Below are positions 9,399 through 17,936 of a stretch of DNA of 18,420 bases, in pieces. The position numbers and the translations under genes are program-made. This stretch comes from Jimgerdemannia flammicorona (Eukaryota > Mucoromycota > Endogonomycetes > Endogonales > Endogonaceae): assembly GCA_003990745.1 (NCBI GenBank), contig RBNI01002467.1, forward strand, positions 1 to 18,420. Reading direction: 5' to 3'. The notes beneath the pieces were generated by a model that was not told the DNA's origin, did not search any database, and was given only the letters and a program-made list of their open reading frames with translations. How positions within the stretch are numbered: the first letter of the stretch is position 1; the number at the start of each line of letters is the position of its first letter.

Positions 9399-11896
9399 AT
9401 AGTACAACTAACATTTTTTCTTTGAATGTGAATGGGTTATAGAGTGCTTCTCAATATAGAAACATTTTTACTTGGCTGAAGGGATTGGAGGCCAATCTCT
9501 TCCTTTTGCAGGATGTCAGGTGTGAGGATGACTTAGATAGACTAGAATGGATGAAGGAATGAGGAGATGAGACAGTTTGGAAGGGCAAGGTTGAAATGCT
9601 GGTCCAGAGAGACAGAGGGGAGATATATGATATGAGGAGCTAGGGAGATAGTTTGGTCTGGGGAGAGTGGATATATACAGGTTGGAAGCCAGTTACAGTG
9701 AGTTCTTACTACTGCTCTGCTATATGAAGTGAGTATGTGGATTGGGTGAAAGGTCTCTAGAAGAGTGGGGCTTTTGCAGAGACTGGGGTAGATATGCTTG
9801 GTGAAGGCTTCAATATGGTCTGAGATATACTGGTGGATAGAACTGATGAAGGATGGGGAGCTGAGGGCAGGAGTAGAGGACTAGTAGTGTGGAAGAAAGT
9901 AGAAAGACTAAGCACTCTGGTAGATGCTAGTAGAGAGTGTTGGAGTGATAGGAGAGTATACATGCATTGGGCAGGAGGTCTGGGAATGAGAATTGACTGG
10001 ATTTTGATGGTAAGCTGCTGGGGTTTAGATGTTTGGAAGTTGCTGGAGGTGGAGTGGTATCTATGGTCAGATCATTGGAGGCTGCTAGAACAGGGACATT
10101 TTGGAGAGAGTGGGGATGGGCCTGGACATTGGCACCTCAATTCCTCTTTATTAGATGATAAGATACTGTGGGATAAGTAGGCTGAGGACATTCAACAGAG
10201 GGTAGAGGGCTGAAGACAAAAAGGTTCCCCAGTTGGTGTCCAGTGGATGAGGATGAAAGAGATGACCAGGGTCTACTGGAGTGAGGCTAGCAAGGAGGCT
10301 GGGAAACAGAGGAGGTGAAGGGTGAGATGGCCTTCTGCTAGACTGGCTAGACTCTTAGAAGATTGGGCAGAGCTAGTAACACTGGAGAGGGGAGGATTGG
10401 AGATTAATGCAGGCAAAAATAGAGATTGGGGAACTATAACAGGTATTGTGAGAAGACAAGGAGACAAGGGTGCAGGGCTTGGTGGCATGGCTTTATTGGC
10501 AGGGTTTGGAGGAAGGGGAAAGGCCCTCAAAGTGTCTCATGAGGGCCCTTTAGACAAGAAGGGTGAAGCAAAGGTGAGAGGGGGTACTAGACTCTGATAG
10601 TATGCTGGTACATAGTATATAAGACATTCTTGGATTATTAAAAGAGTAATGGCATGGTTTATGGAGTAAGGAGGAGGGTGGGGCTGATACTGCCACTATT
10701 GACTAAGTATTAGAGAATTGGCACCCCCCATAGGTAGAAGGACTGGATGACTTAGTATTATCAGTCCAAGAGGAAGAGATCCACTAGATTCTTTCTGTGA
10801 CTACACTAGGCATGGCACCTGGAGAGGATGGTCTGCTCTGAGACTTCTGGAGGAAGATGGTGGGAGTCCCAGAGATACTGGGTGAGATGATGGCATTGTG
10901 TGATTTGATACTATAGTCAGGGAGATGGGTGGGGGAGCAGGATCTGGAGCTGGTAATACTGCTTTACAAAAACAAGAAAAGGAGAGAGGACTGGAAGAAC
11001 TGGCAGCTGATCATGCTGCTAGATATAGACAGAAAGTTGGTGACTAAGGTGGTAGTTGTAAGGCTGCAGAAGATGGCCCAGCAAGTATTGGGTATTGAAC
11101 AGAGGAACTTTGTAGGAGGTCAGCTCATTAGGGATGGCACAGCTTGGGTACATAGAGTTATTGAAGAGGCATGAGCTTGTGGACTAGATAGGTGACTGGT
11201 CTTTTTAGATCAGGAGAAGGCATATAACTGAGTGAGGTAAGTCTGGTTGGCAAAAGTATTGGATAAGATTGGGGTACTGTACCAGTTCTAGTCAGTAATG
11301 GTCAGCCTACTGAAAGGGAGTCAGGCTGTACTTATGTATAATGGGCATAGAGAGGTGGCATTTCTCCTGGGTAAAGATGTGCCTCAGGGGGACCCACTGT
11401 CCCCTATTCTGTATGCTCTTTCTCTAGAACCTCTAATGGATAGAATTAGATAGAAGATTGTGGAGCTCTCAGTTTTTGGAATTGGGTAGAAAGTTGGTGC
11501 CTTTGCAGATAACATGGTGGTTGGCCTGAGATCTATCACTAATATAGAGGAGCTCAAAGAGATAGTGGAGTGGTATGAGGTGAACTCTGGGGCTAAACTC
11601 AATTAGTACAAGTATGAAATAATAGTGTTAGGCAATGGCCTGGTGAGAGGAGATGTCATTGGAACAATTGTCCCTACTGAAGAGACAGTGCAATACTTAG
11701 GTATCTATTTGTCAGTATATAGATCAATCCTACTAAGACTTTGGTGAGAGCAGAGGGTTGTGATCTGGGGGGAGGCTCTGTGGAGTTGGGGAGGTTGCCA
11801 CTTATCTTTAGCAGGGTGTGTCTCAATTTTAAACATATACTAGTTACCAAAGTTGTAGTATCTAGTCTATCACCTGGACTTCCCAGCCTGAGTGGT
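9395..11896 (+). pseudogene. LINE ORF2: APE endonuclease and reverse transcriptase (truncated, catalytic Asp lost)
   Basis: Translation begins MNSTTNIFSLNVNGL, the APE Asn motif. It continues with EANLFLLQDVRCEDD, where Asp replaces the usual Glu of LLQExR, then LGMRIDWILMVS and the SDH motif in YLWSDHWRLLE. GPGHWHLNSSLLDD follows. The RT has MAPGEDGLL, LLYKNKKRREDWKNWQLIML, FLDQEKAYN (motif A) and VPQGDPLSPILYALSLEPL. The catalytic box reads AFADNMVVGL at 11499-11528; the second Asp of FADD is Asn (AAC at 11511-11513). The thumb region continues to YLVYHLDFPA, where the hAT element begins. ORF2 proteins nick target DNA and prime reverse transcription there. Multiple TAG and TGA stops make this copy dead. 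Confidence 0.87.
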
Positions 11897-11950
11897 TAGT
11901 GCTCCACAAATCCAACCTAATTAACCCAAAACCCAACCTGTAAAACAGCC

Positions 11951-12140
11951 AACCCAGAATTAGACATCACCCATCTTTAACCTAACCCAGAATTATACAT
12001 CACCTGTCTTTAACCTGATCCAGAATTGTATGTCACCCATCTTTAACCTGACCTGGAAAGATACATTACCCATCTTTAACCTGACCCAGAATTAAACATA
12101 ACCCATCTTTAACCCAACCTGGAAATGTATGTCACCTGAC
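11951..12140. repeat. Left subterminal minisatellite, about 5.5 copies of 33 bp
   Basis: The copies share ACCCAGAATTATACATCACC followed by CATCTTTAACCTG. They differ mostly by C/T and A/G changes. The unit is the reverse complement of the array at 17667-17905, making these inverted subterminal arrays. They are candidate transposase-binding sites, which is inferred from hAT biology rather than shown. Confidence 0.85.
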
Positions 12141-12156
12141 CTGTTATTTACCCTTA

Positions 12157-12232
12157 ATCCAAACCTGAACCCAACCCCTGAACCCAATCCTGAACCTGAC
12201 CCCTGAACCCAACCCTGAACCCAACCCTCTGA
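12157..12232. repeat. Short tandem repeat CTGAACCCAACC, about 6 copies
   Basis: Units of 12 to 13 bases (CTGAACCCAACC and variants CTGAACCCAATC, CTGAACCTGACC) lie between the 33-bp array and the transposase stop codon. No counterpart is obvious inside the right end. Confidence 0.75.
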
Positions 12233-14229
12233 ACTCTACTCTGAAAAAATAATTCAGAAAATATTTGGATAATATTCAGAGCAATTGAAAGTGAAAAATA
12301 TCTGAAGACCACCAAGAATCCAAACACAGGTATGCACAAATTGTATTTACACACAAGCTGTTTTGACATTCAGTCACTAGCTCACCAGCAATAGAAAAAA
12401 TATATTCAGATGGAACAGATGTTGCTGAAATAGCAAGATAATCACGAGCTATTCATGAAAGATTAGGATATACTGACTGATTTCACTGCCACCAATCCAA
12501 TATATCTATATGAGAATTAGCTGGATTCTCTGACAAATAACTGAAACAGAGAAATATGAGTAAAAATTAACCAAGCCAACCAAAAAACATAAAAACAATA
12601 CCCACCATTCAAGCTCATCATCTACATCGACATGCTGTTTCTTCTCATATATTGAGTTGATAAAATTATTAGCATCACAAGATATTGAGGGTATAATGAC
12701 AGCATTAACAGGCTTATACTCCTTTTCCCAGATATGTTCCATCTGATTCTTCTATTCATCAATTAAGGATTTTTCCATTGCTCATAACAGAAATAATGCA
12801 TGTTGATATATGGATCTAAGGCTAAAGCTATGCTGTATAATGGTGTCATCTTACAGTAATACTTTAGAAGTTTCATACATGCATTCTCAGCAATAGTAAG
12901 CATTATCTATAAAAAATAAAAATATATACATATTACTTCCCAATTATTTACTAAATTAGTTCCTAAATTCACAAATAAAATTACTTTCAAAATCATATAT
13001 ATACCTGATTAAAATGTTCACCAGTTTGATATGTATCGATGATATCTTTGAGGTAATCACATAGCCGATTAAATAGTGGGATAACAGCCACTATTGTAGG
13101 ATACTTCAAAGCTAACATCATGGTTGTCACTTTGGCAAAAGGCTCGAGAAATCAGCAAATCAATTCAAATTATTGCCATGCATCTTCAGATATATTGCTC
13201 ATTTGCTTATCCATGGCACACAATATATCCAAGCCCTATTTGGATGTAATATCAATTTATTTAGTACCAAAATACTTCCAAATCATATTCCAAAATCTAT
13301 ACAAATAGATTCAAAATCTTACCTTATGAATCTCCAGAGCACATACTAACATTTTATATATAGAACTCCATCTCATCATAATATCTAAGAGAGGCTTCAA
13401 AATGGGAATTCCAGAGGATTCACAGACCTTCACTAGTTGTGCTTGTCATTGTGCTGAATTTTTGATCTTCTTTATCAACTCCTGTAGCTTTCCAATGGGC
13501 TTGCTAAGAGAACCAAGAGCATCATGAACAATGAGATTCAACATATGTCTGAAACAGCATACATGAGTGAGCAGATGATAGAGATTCTCAAACAGAGTAT
13601 TATTGTTACTGGCATTATCACATACAACAGCAATAATTTGATTGTCACTAGGCAATAAATCATCTATTACCAGCTCCAGACTTTTTACAAGATTGGTACT
13701 CATGTGTGTTATTTCACTGATATTCACAAAGTCTAAGATAATGTCATGCATCTTCCAATTACTGTCAATCCAATGGGCTGTTATTCCAAGGAAGGCCTTG
13801 ATGTCAACATCCAATGTCCAACAATTAAGTATAAGTGACACCTTCGACTTGAGCCCTACTAGTCTTACTTTTACTTGAGTCCACAATAGTTTGAATTCCT
13901 TTCAAATAACTTGTGAAATTGTATCAGCCAATGGAAGGGCCAGATCAGGACATAATATGTGAAGGAGATACTTGAAGCCAGTATTTTTGATAGTAGAGAA
14001 TGGCTAATATCCAGTGACAATGAAGTTAGCAATTAACTGATGAAAATTTTCATCACTTAAAGTCTTGCTAGTGTGTTCCTATTTGTAATAATAAAATTTG
14101 ATGAATTATTTTTCTAATAACCTCATAAGTACTTCCCAAATTCCATTCTATCTATACTCACAATATCATCTTTCTTAGATCAGTGAGGATTCTCAGCACA
14201 CTGGAGAGATAAGAGCATGGCATTATGAT

Positions 14230-14308
14230 TAGTGCTCCCAAATGAGTTGAATCAAATCGAATTGAGTTTGGGCCAAATTCAATTCGATTCGATTTGTTGG
14301 GAGCACTA
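14230..14308. mobile_element. 79-bp palindromic MITE with TAGTGCTCCCAA ends
   Basis: The ends are TAGTGCTCCCAA and TTGGGAGCACTA, exact inverted repeats. The interior is also nearly self-complementary (AATCGAATTGA against TCAATTCGATT), so the whole element can fold into one hairpin. The flanking 8-mers ATTATGAT (14222-14229) and ATTGTAAT (14309-14316) match at 6 of 8 positions, with both differences transitions, consistent with an old 8-bp hAT target duplication. Its ends match the larger hAT element and the two edge elements, so it was probably moved by a related transposase. It interrupts the BED-finger exon of the transposase. Confidence 0.82.
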
Positions 14309-14640
14309 ATTGTAATACTTCTAGAGATGTCATTTAAGATTATTGATATTGCCATCCTTTGATATATAGCTCCAAGTCATGCAATGGTTGCAACTGATGA
14401 GCTTACTTTGTAAATTCTATTTGAATAGAGAGATATGAGACTATATTAGAACCTTAACCACTTATAATTGACCACCCACTCTTACGACTAATGAGACCAA
14501 TTACTCCTATGAATGCAACTATTAGTATAATATATAAAACTACCTTTGTGGCATGATTCCACACCCAGCTATCACTAGGTTTTGTTTTTATTTTTATTCT
14601 CATGCTCATTGATGATAATGAACTAGTGGAGATATCTGAT

Positions 14641-14676
14641 ATATCCTCTGATATATCCTCTGATATATCATCTGAC
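14641..14676. repeat. Three tandem copies of a 12-base unit in transposase exon 1
   Basis: ATATCCTCTGAT is repeated at 14641, 14653 and (as ATATCATCTGAC) 14665. On the minus strand each unit encodes four residues of the acidic SEDI/SDDI run at the transposase N-terminus. Confidence 0.8.
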
Positions 14677-14734
14677 AGTTCTAAGATTTCTCCTAAATGT
14701 ACTTCTTAATCTTTAGACATTTCGAATATTTGAT

Positions 14735-14945
14735 GATGGTGGGGACTGAGAGCTTGAGTGAGAGGCCAAGAGCTGGAAAGTGGCTAGGAAGTGGCAAGCT
14801 AGGGAGTGGCGAACTGGGAAATGAGCTGGGGGGATAGTGAACTAGGGGGCAGAGAGTTGGGGGGAGGTGGTGAGTGGCAGAAAAAGCCAGGAACTGGGGG
14901 GCCTGGAATAGAAGTCAGTGAGCTGAGGGGCAGTGAGAGGGAGAG
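14735..14945. repeat. G-rich degenerate repeat upstream of the transposase
   Basis: Related words such as AGTGGC, AACTGGG and GAACTAGGGGGC recur, and four runs of five or six G lie between 14824 and 14902. It is probably a decayed minisatellite in the intergenic region between the two divergent genes. No gene is seen here; the minus-strand open frame through it is low-complexity. Confidence 0.45.
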
Positions 14946-15083
14946 CAGTAAGGTGGCATATGATAGCCAATGATTGATTGTAGACAGAGGATGGATGAAT
15001 AAATATGCATGGGTGGTGAACTGGTATCTATTATGTAACTGCAAACAGCAAACATACTTTGGAGATTTAGCATATTCTGCATT

Positions 15084-15464
15084 GAGCAAGGTTTGCAATG
15101 ACGTTTGAGTGAGGTTTGTGGTGTGTTTGAGCAAGATTTGCAGTGAGGTTCGAGCAAGATTTGTAAGCAAGATTTGCAAGCAAGATTTGCATGTAAGATT
15201 AAAGCAAGATTTGCATAAGCTAGGCTTTGCAAGCTTTGTACTTGCAAGCCTGGACAAGCTCAGTTACAAGCTGATATGATGTATATATAAGCTGATATCA
15301 TGTGATATCAGCTATCAGCTGAGCTTGTAAGTGCAAGGCTTGTAAAGTCTGGCTTATGCAAATCTCACTTACAAATCTCACTCAAACCTCGCTGCAAATC
15401 TTGCTACAAATCTCGCTCAAATGTACCACAAATCTCACTCAAACATTGTTGCAAACCTTGCTTA
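15084..15464. repeat. Large imperfect palindrome 1 (arms of about 185 bases)
   Basis: The left arm starts GAGCAAGGTTTGCAA and contains repeated GCAAGATTTG words. The right arm ends TTGCAAACCTTGC and contains repeated CAAATCTCACTC words. Read in reverse complement the arms correspond over most of their length, with C/T and A/G differences and one or two short indels. The centre is near 15285, next to GATATCATGTGATATCAGCT. The transcript of either strand would form a long hairpin. No coding function is supported. Confidence 0.8.
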
Positions 15465-15504
15465 ATCAGGGCTTATGCAGAACCCACTGAATTACATAGA
15501 GAGG

Positions 15505-15699
15505 AGTGGAACACAGTGAGGAAAGCTCCAGATTGCAAGTGTAAGCATAAGCATAAGCTTTGCTTCGCTCAGTCTGACAAGCTGATAATAAGTTGATATC
15601 ACATGATATCAGCTATTAGCTGAGCAGAGCAAAGCTTGCACTTGTGTTTACACTTACATTTATACTTGCAATCTAGAGCTTTCCTTACTGCATTCCACT
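15505..15699. repeat. Imperfect palindrome 2 (arms of about 85 bases)
   Basis: It begins AGTGGAACACAGTGAGGAAA and ends with the near reverse complement (TTTCCTTACTGCATTCCACT). The arms share AGATTGCAAGT, AAGCTTTGC and AGCTGATA. The core (15595-15623, GATATCACATGATATCAGCT) is a near copy of the core of palindrome 1, so the two are related. It could be a foldback or MITE-like insertion in the intergenic region. After it (15700-15745) the words CATTCCACT and CTCCTCTTA repeat every 20 bases or so. Confidence 0.75.
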
Positions 15700-15804
15700 T
15701 CTATTACATTCTACTCCTCTTACATTCCACTCCTCTTACACAACTCTCATGTATTCCTCCACCTCCCTCACTCTCATTCCTCAGATTACAAATAACATGC
15801 AATT

Positions 15805-15925
15805 TAGAAATGGGTTTTGAAAGAGATTTCAAAGAGATTCTGAAAGAGATTTTGAAGAGATTTGAAAAGAGCTTCTGAAAGAGATTTCAGAGAGATTCCA
15901 AAAGAGCTTCTGAAAGATATTATAG
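15805..15925 (+). repeat. Purine-rich repeat GAAAGAGATTTC
   Basis: About ten variants of GAAAGAGATT and AAAGAGCTTCT follow each other upstream of the second gene. The repeat may be part of its promoter region or simple-sequence filler. Short open frames here are a by-product of the repeat. Confidence 0.65.
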
Positions 15926-15957
15926 CTTTTGAACATTTAAGATATCAAAAGCTTACT

Positions 15958-16030
15958 TTCACCTCTTGTTCTTTTCACCTTGTCCTTCACTTTGCCTCGT
16001 CCTTCGCTTCATCTCACTTAATTCACCACT
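15958..16030 (+). promoter_or_regulatory. Pyrimidine-rich tract before the accessory gene
   Basis: A CT-rich run (CACCTTGTCCTTCACTTTGC and similar) ends about 15 to 25 bases before the candidate ATG codons at 16031 and 16044. CT-rich tracts close to the transcription start are common in filamentous fungal promoters. Assignment is by position and composition only. Confidence 0.4.
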
Positions 16031-16129
16031 ATGTTGAGAAAACATGGATATGACTGCCCAGCCAATAAGTATTTACTTAGCCCCCCAAGCTTGACATGCT
16101 TCAGCTCACCATCCCAAAGCTCAGTGCCC

Positions 16130-16290
16130 TAAAGATGCCCAGCTTGCTGACACCCAGCCTGCCAAGCTTACTGATACCCAGTCTGCTAAGCTTGCTGACA
16201 CCCAGTCTGCCAAGCTTGCCAACACCCAGGTTGCTGAGCTTGCCAACTCCCAGCTTGCTGATCCTCAGCTCCCCAATCTCCAGCTTGACT
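16130..16290 (+). repeat. 24-base tandem repeat in exon 1 of the accessory gene
   Basis: Units of GCCAAGCTTGCTGACACCCA plus four bases recur about six times, becoming degenerate towards 16290. The period is a multiple of three, so the repeat keeps frame, consistent with coding sequence. Confidence 0.8.
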
Positions 16291-16939
16291 GCCAGCTCAC
16301 TGCTGGTTCACAAGCACAAGGTCCCCCACCAGATCCCAATAATGCAGCTTGAAAAAGTTAGTTTTTTTTCTTTTTTTTCTTTTTAAATCAATGTCTGAAT
16401 TTTTTTCCTAATAATATTTAAAATATATATATCCTCTAGCTTTTAAGCCTGGGCCAGAGTGCAAACCTTGCTACAATTGCCATTTTTGTCATCAAGTTTG
16501 CCCAAACACTATCTGGAAGCATTGCCAAACCAATTTCCTGGATGCCTCAAACCTTATAGAGAAAAGACCTTACAAATTGGACATTAGGCATACTTTCACT
16601 GCAGCCAACAAACACATTAAGAAAGTACATGATGACCAACTGAGGCAAGAAGTCATAAGAGTGATAGAAAACTGTGTGAAAATCGTGAAACATTTGTCAT
16701 ACCACACTAGCTTCAAGGTGAATACCAAAGTATGGAATAAGCAAGGTTGTCCAGATAGAATTGTCATCATGGATGAACATGAAAAACTGCTGACCATATT
16801 TGAATAAGTACTAGTGAAGAATGACAAAATGCTTTATATGCAACTGATGGATGGCAGGCTTATACATTTTGTTGAGGGGGGTGGTGGTAGAGGAGATGGA
16901 GAGGTGGGAGAGGTCAGTGCCAGTGGTGGAGTTGGTGCC

Positions 16940-17215
16940 AGTAGAGAGGTTGGTGGAGAGGTCAGTGCAGGGGAGGTCAGCATGGGGGAGGTCAGCACAG
17001 GGGAGGTCGGCACAGGGGAGGTCAGTACAGAGGAACATGAGGAGGTTGGCATGGGGGAGGTTGGTACAGAGGAACATGGAGAGGTTGGTGCAGGGGAGGT
17101 CAGCATAGAGGAACACAGAGAGGTTGGCATGGAGGAATACAGGGAGGTTGGTGCAGAGGAACACAGAGAGGTTAGCACAGAGGAACACAGGGAGATCAGT
17201 GTAGAGGATGAAATG
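16940..17215 (+). repeat. In-frame minisatellite (GAGGTCAGCACAGGG and longer units)
   Basis: A 15-base unit, GAGGTCAGCACAGGG, runs from about 16965 to 17030 and then alternates with longer units carrying GAGGAACACAGA. All are multiples of three and encode GEVST, GEVGT and EEHREVG runs. The antisense frame is open only because the repeat lacks stops in that phase. Confidence 0.85.
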
Positions 17216-17389
17216 AAGATTGGTGTGGAGGAGATCAGCACAGAAGAGGATATGGAGGAGGAGGATATAGAGGAAAGTGGTTCAGAATATATAGAGAAAG
17301 ATGGTTCGGAATATAAGAAGGAGGAGGATCAGTTGGTTTATAGCAATGAAGAGGAGGAGGATCAGTTGGTTTATAGCAATGAAGAGTAA

Positions 17390-17590
17390 GATCTGTTCAT
17401 ACTAATAGGTTCTTTATTTTCCTGATTTACTTCCTATTTATTTCTGATTTCATTTTGATTTCTGATTCCTAATTATATTTCTGTTTGTTTATTCTAAATA
17501 TATATTTTAGATATGTAATATATTTTTTTTAGTGCCTTGTAGCTTAAAGGTGGATTAAAGATAGGTCTGTATTAGGTTAAATATAGGTCA
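17390..17590. other. AT-rich 3' flank of the accessory gene, no gene seen
   Basis: T-rich sequence with stops in all frames, including repeated TTTCTGATT words. It probably holds the 3' untranslated region of the gene ending at 17389; no clear terminator can be named. Confidence 0.45.
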
Positions 17591-17660
17591 GGGTCAGATC
17601 ATATATATTTCTTAGATTGGGTCATATATATTTCTTGGGTCAGATCATATATATTTCTTG
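17591..17660. repeat. Three copies of a 23 to 24-base unit next to the right subterminal array
   Basis: Variants of GGTCAGATCATATATATTTC followed by TTG are repeated three times in tandem, immediately before the 33-bp array. They may be a diverged form of it, since both contain a GGTCAG word followed by a TATA-type stretch. Confidence 0.75.
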
Positions 17661-17666
17661 GGTTGG

Positions 17667-17905
17667 GTTAAAGACAAGTTATGTATAATTCCAGGTCAGG
17701 TTAAAGATAGGTGACATATGTTTCCAGGTCAAGTTAAAGATGGGTGACATATAATTCCAGGTCGGGTTAAAGATAGGTGATGTATTATTTCAGATCAGGT
17801 TAAAGATGGGTGATGTATAATTCTAGGTTGGGAAAGATGGGTGACATATAATTCCAGGTCAGGTTAAAGACAGGTGACATATAATTCTAGATCAGGTTAA
17901 ATATA
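17667..17905. repeat. Right subterminal minisatellite, about 7 copies of 33 bp
   Basis: Copies start at 17667, 17700, 17733, 17766, 17799, 17832 (31 bases) and 17863. Each reads GTTAAAGATGGGTGACATAT followed by AATTCCAGGTCAG, with small changes. The array is the reverse complement of the left array at 11951-12140 and stops about 30 bases before the element end at 17936. Confidence 0.88.
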
Positions 17906-17936
17906 TACATGGGTTGGCTCAGATTGCAATGCACTA

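Larger units (their letters stand above)
7385..11896 (+). mobile_element. Degenerate APE-type LINE (Tad1-like), interrupted at its 3' side
   Basis: The element has two ORFs: an ORF1 with low-complexity and coiled-coil stretches, and an ORF2 with an APE-type endonuclease followed by reverse transcriptase. There is no LTR. The order ORF1, APE, RT fits fungal Tad1-like LINEs, although clade placement by eye is tentative. Base composition jumps at about 7385 from AT-rich to G-rich, marking the 5' boundary. I saw no CpG anywhere in this segment on a visual scan. Stops are mostly TAG at former Trp or Gln codons. The 3' part is cut at 11896 by the hAT element; 17937-18036 is a likely continuation. 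Confidence 0.85.
12276..14720 (-). pseudogene. hAT transposase with N-terminal BED zinc finger (four inferred introns, inactivated)
   Basis: The ATG is at 14718-14720 and the TGA at 12276-12278. Order: an acidic N-terminus (ELSDDISEDISEDISDIS); WVWNHATK, then CNHCMTW and NNLK-HL, a BED finger; LSDENFHQLIANFIVTGY; the catalytic core SLILNCWT, FLGITAHWID, VVCDNASNN and MLNLIVHDALG; MRWSSIYKMLVCALEIHK; and LALDPYINMHYF. The C-terminal hATC dimerisation domain has VYPNLS, ARDYLAISATSVPSE and FSIAGEL. Introns with GT-AG ends are inferred at 14543-14417, 13322-13236, 13004-12907 and 12605-12541. Three joins look phase-consistent, and the last restores DELE-YLSENPANSHIDILDW. The first catalytic Asp is Asn (13824-13826), several stops are present, an A-run shift occurs near 12770, and a MITE sits in exon 2. 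Confidence 0.88.
16044..17389 (+). pseudogene. Second gene of the hAT element: Cys-cluster protein with acidic repeat tail (unknown function)
   Basis: Exon 1 (ATG 16044) encodes AKLADTQS-type 8-residue repeats. An intron at 16357-16439 has donor GTTAGT, branch CTAAT at 16408 and acceptor CTCTAG, and it joins the frame to exon 2 in phase. Exon 2 begins FKPGPECKPC and has a cysteine-rich stretch CYNCHFCHQVCP and KHC (16460-16535), likely metal-binding. A globular part (RHTFTAANKHIKKVHDDQLR, MDEHEKLLTIFE) follows, then Gly-Glu-Val repeats and a Glu-rich C-terminus with EEDQLVYSNEE twice, ending in TAA at 17387-17389. Stops at 16092, 16350 and 16805 break the model; the first two are TGA and could be former CGA. 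I recognise no family. It is transcribed away from the transposase. An alternative exon 1 frame (16096-16386, PSLLTPSL repeats) is open but does not join exon 2 in phase at this splice site. Confidence 0.6.
11897..17936. mobile_element. 6 kb hAT-like DNA transposon with two divergent genes
   Basis: The left end is TAGTGCTCCACAAATCCAAC (11897). The right end, in reverse complement, begins TAGTGCATTGCAATC (17936) and also reaches a CCAACC. Inside both ends lie 33-bp minisatellites in inverted orientation (11951-12140 and 17667-17905), which tie the two ends together. Between them are a BED-finger hAT transposase on the minus strand and a second spliced gene on the plus strand, transcribed away from each other. 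A clear 8-bp duplication is not visible: the flanks TGAGTGGT and GTAGTAGA agree at only about half of the positions, so it has decayed or the ends are slightly misplaced. LINE-like sequence on both sides supports insertion into a LINE. Confidence 0.7.

Noticed and set aside
14824..14902. G-quadruplex promoter element
   Set aside because: The G runs are separated by about 15 to 30 bases, longer than in usual quadruplex motifs, and the region looks like a decayed repeat.
14799..15257. Minus-strand open frame of 152 codons through the G-rich repeat and palindrome 1
   Set aside because: It runs across two unrelated repeats and encodes repetitive KSCLQILL-type text dictated by the palindrome repeats.
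15084..15464. Long palindrome taken as a CRISPR array or tRNA cluster
   Set aside because: The repeats are degenerate and arranged as inverted arms without regular spacers, and no cloverleaf with the conserved TTCRA arm was found.
16096..16386. PSLLTPSL-repeat open frame as the true exon 1 product
   Set aside because: It is stop-free, but it does not join exon 2 in phase at the good splice sites and its leucine-rich repeat is less like the rest of the hydrophilic protein. Not fully excluded.
16811..17241. Minus-strand open frames of 125 and 135 codons rich in Thr/Ser/Pro/Leu
   Set aside because: These are the antisense of the in-frame minisatellite of the accessory gene; repeat periods that are multiples of three keep several phases open.
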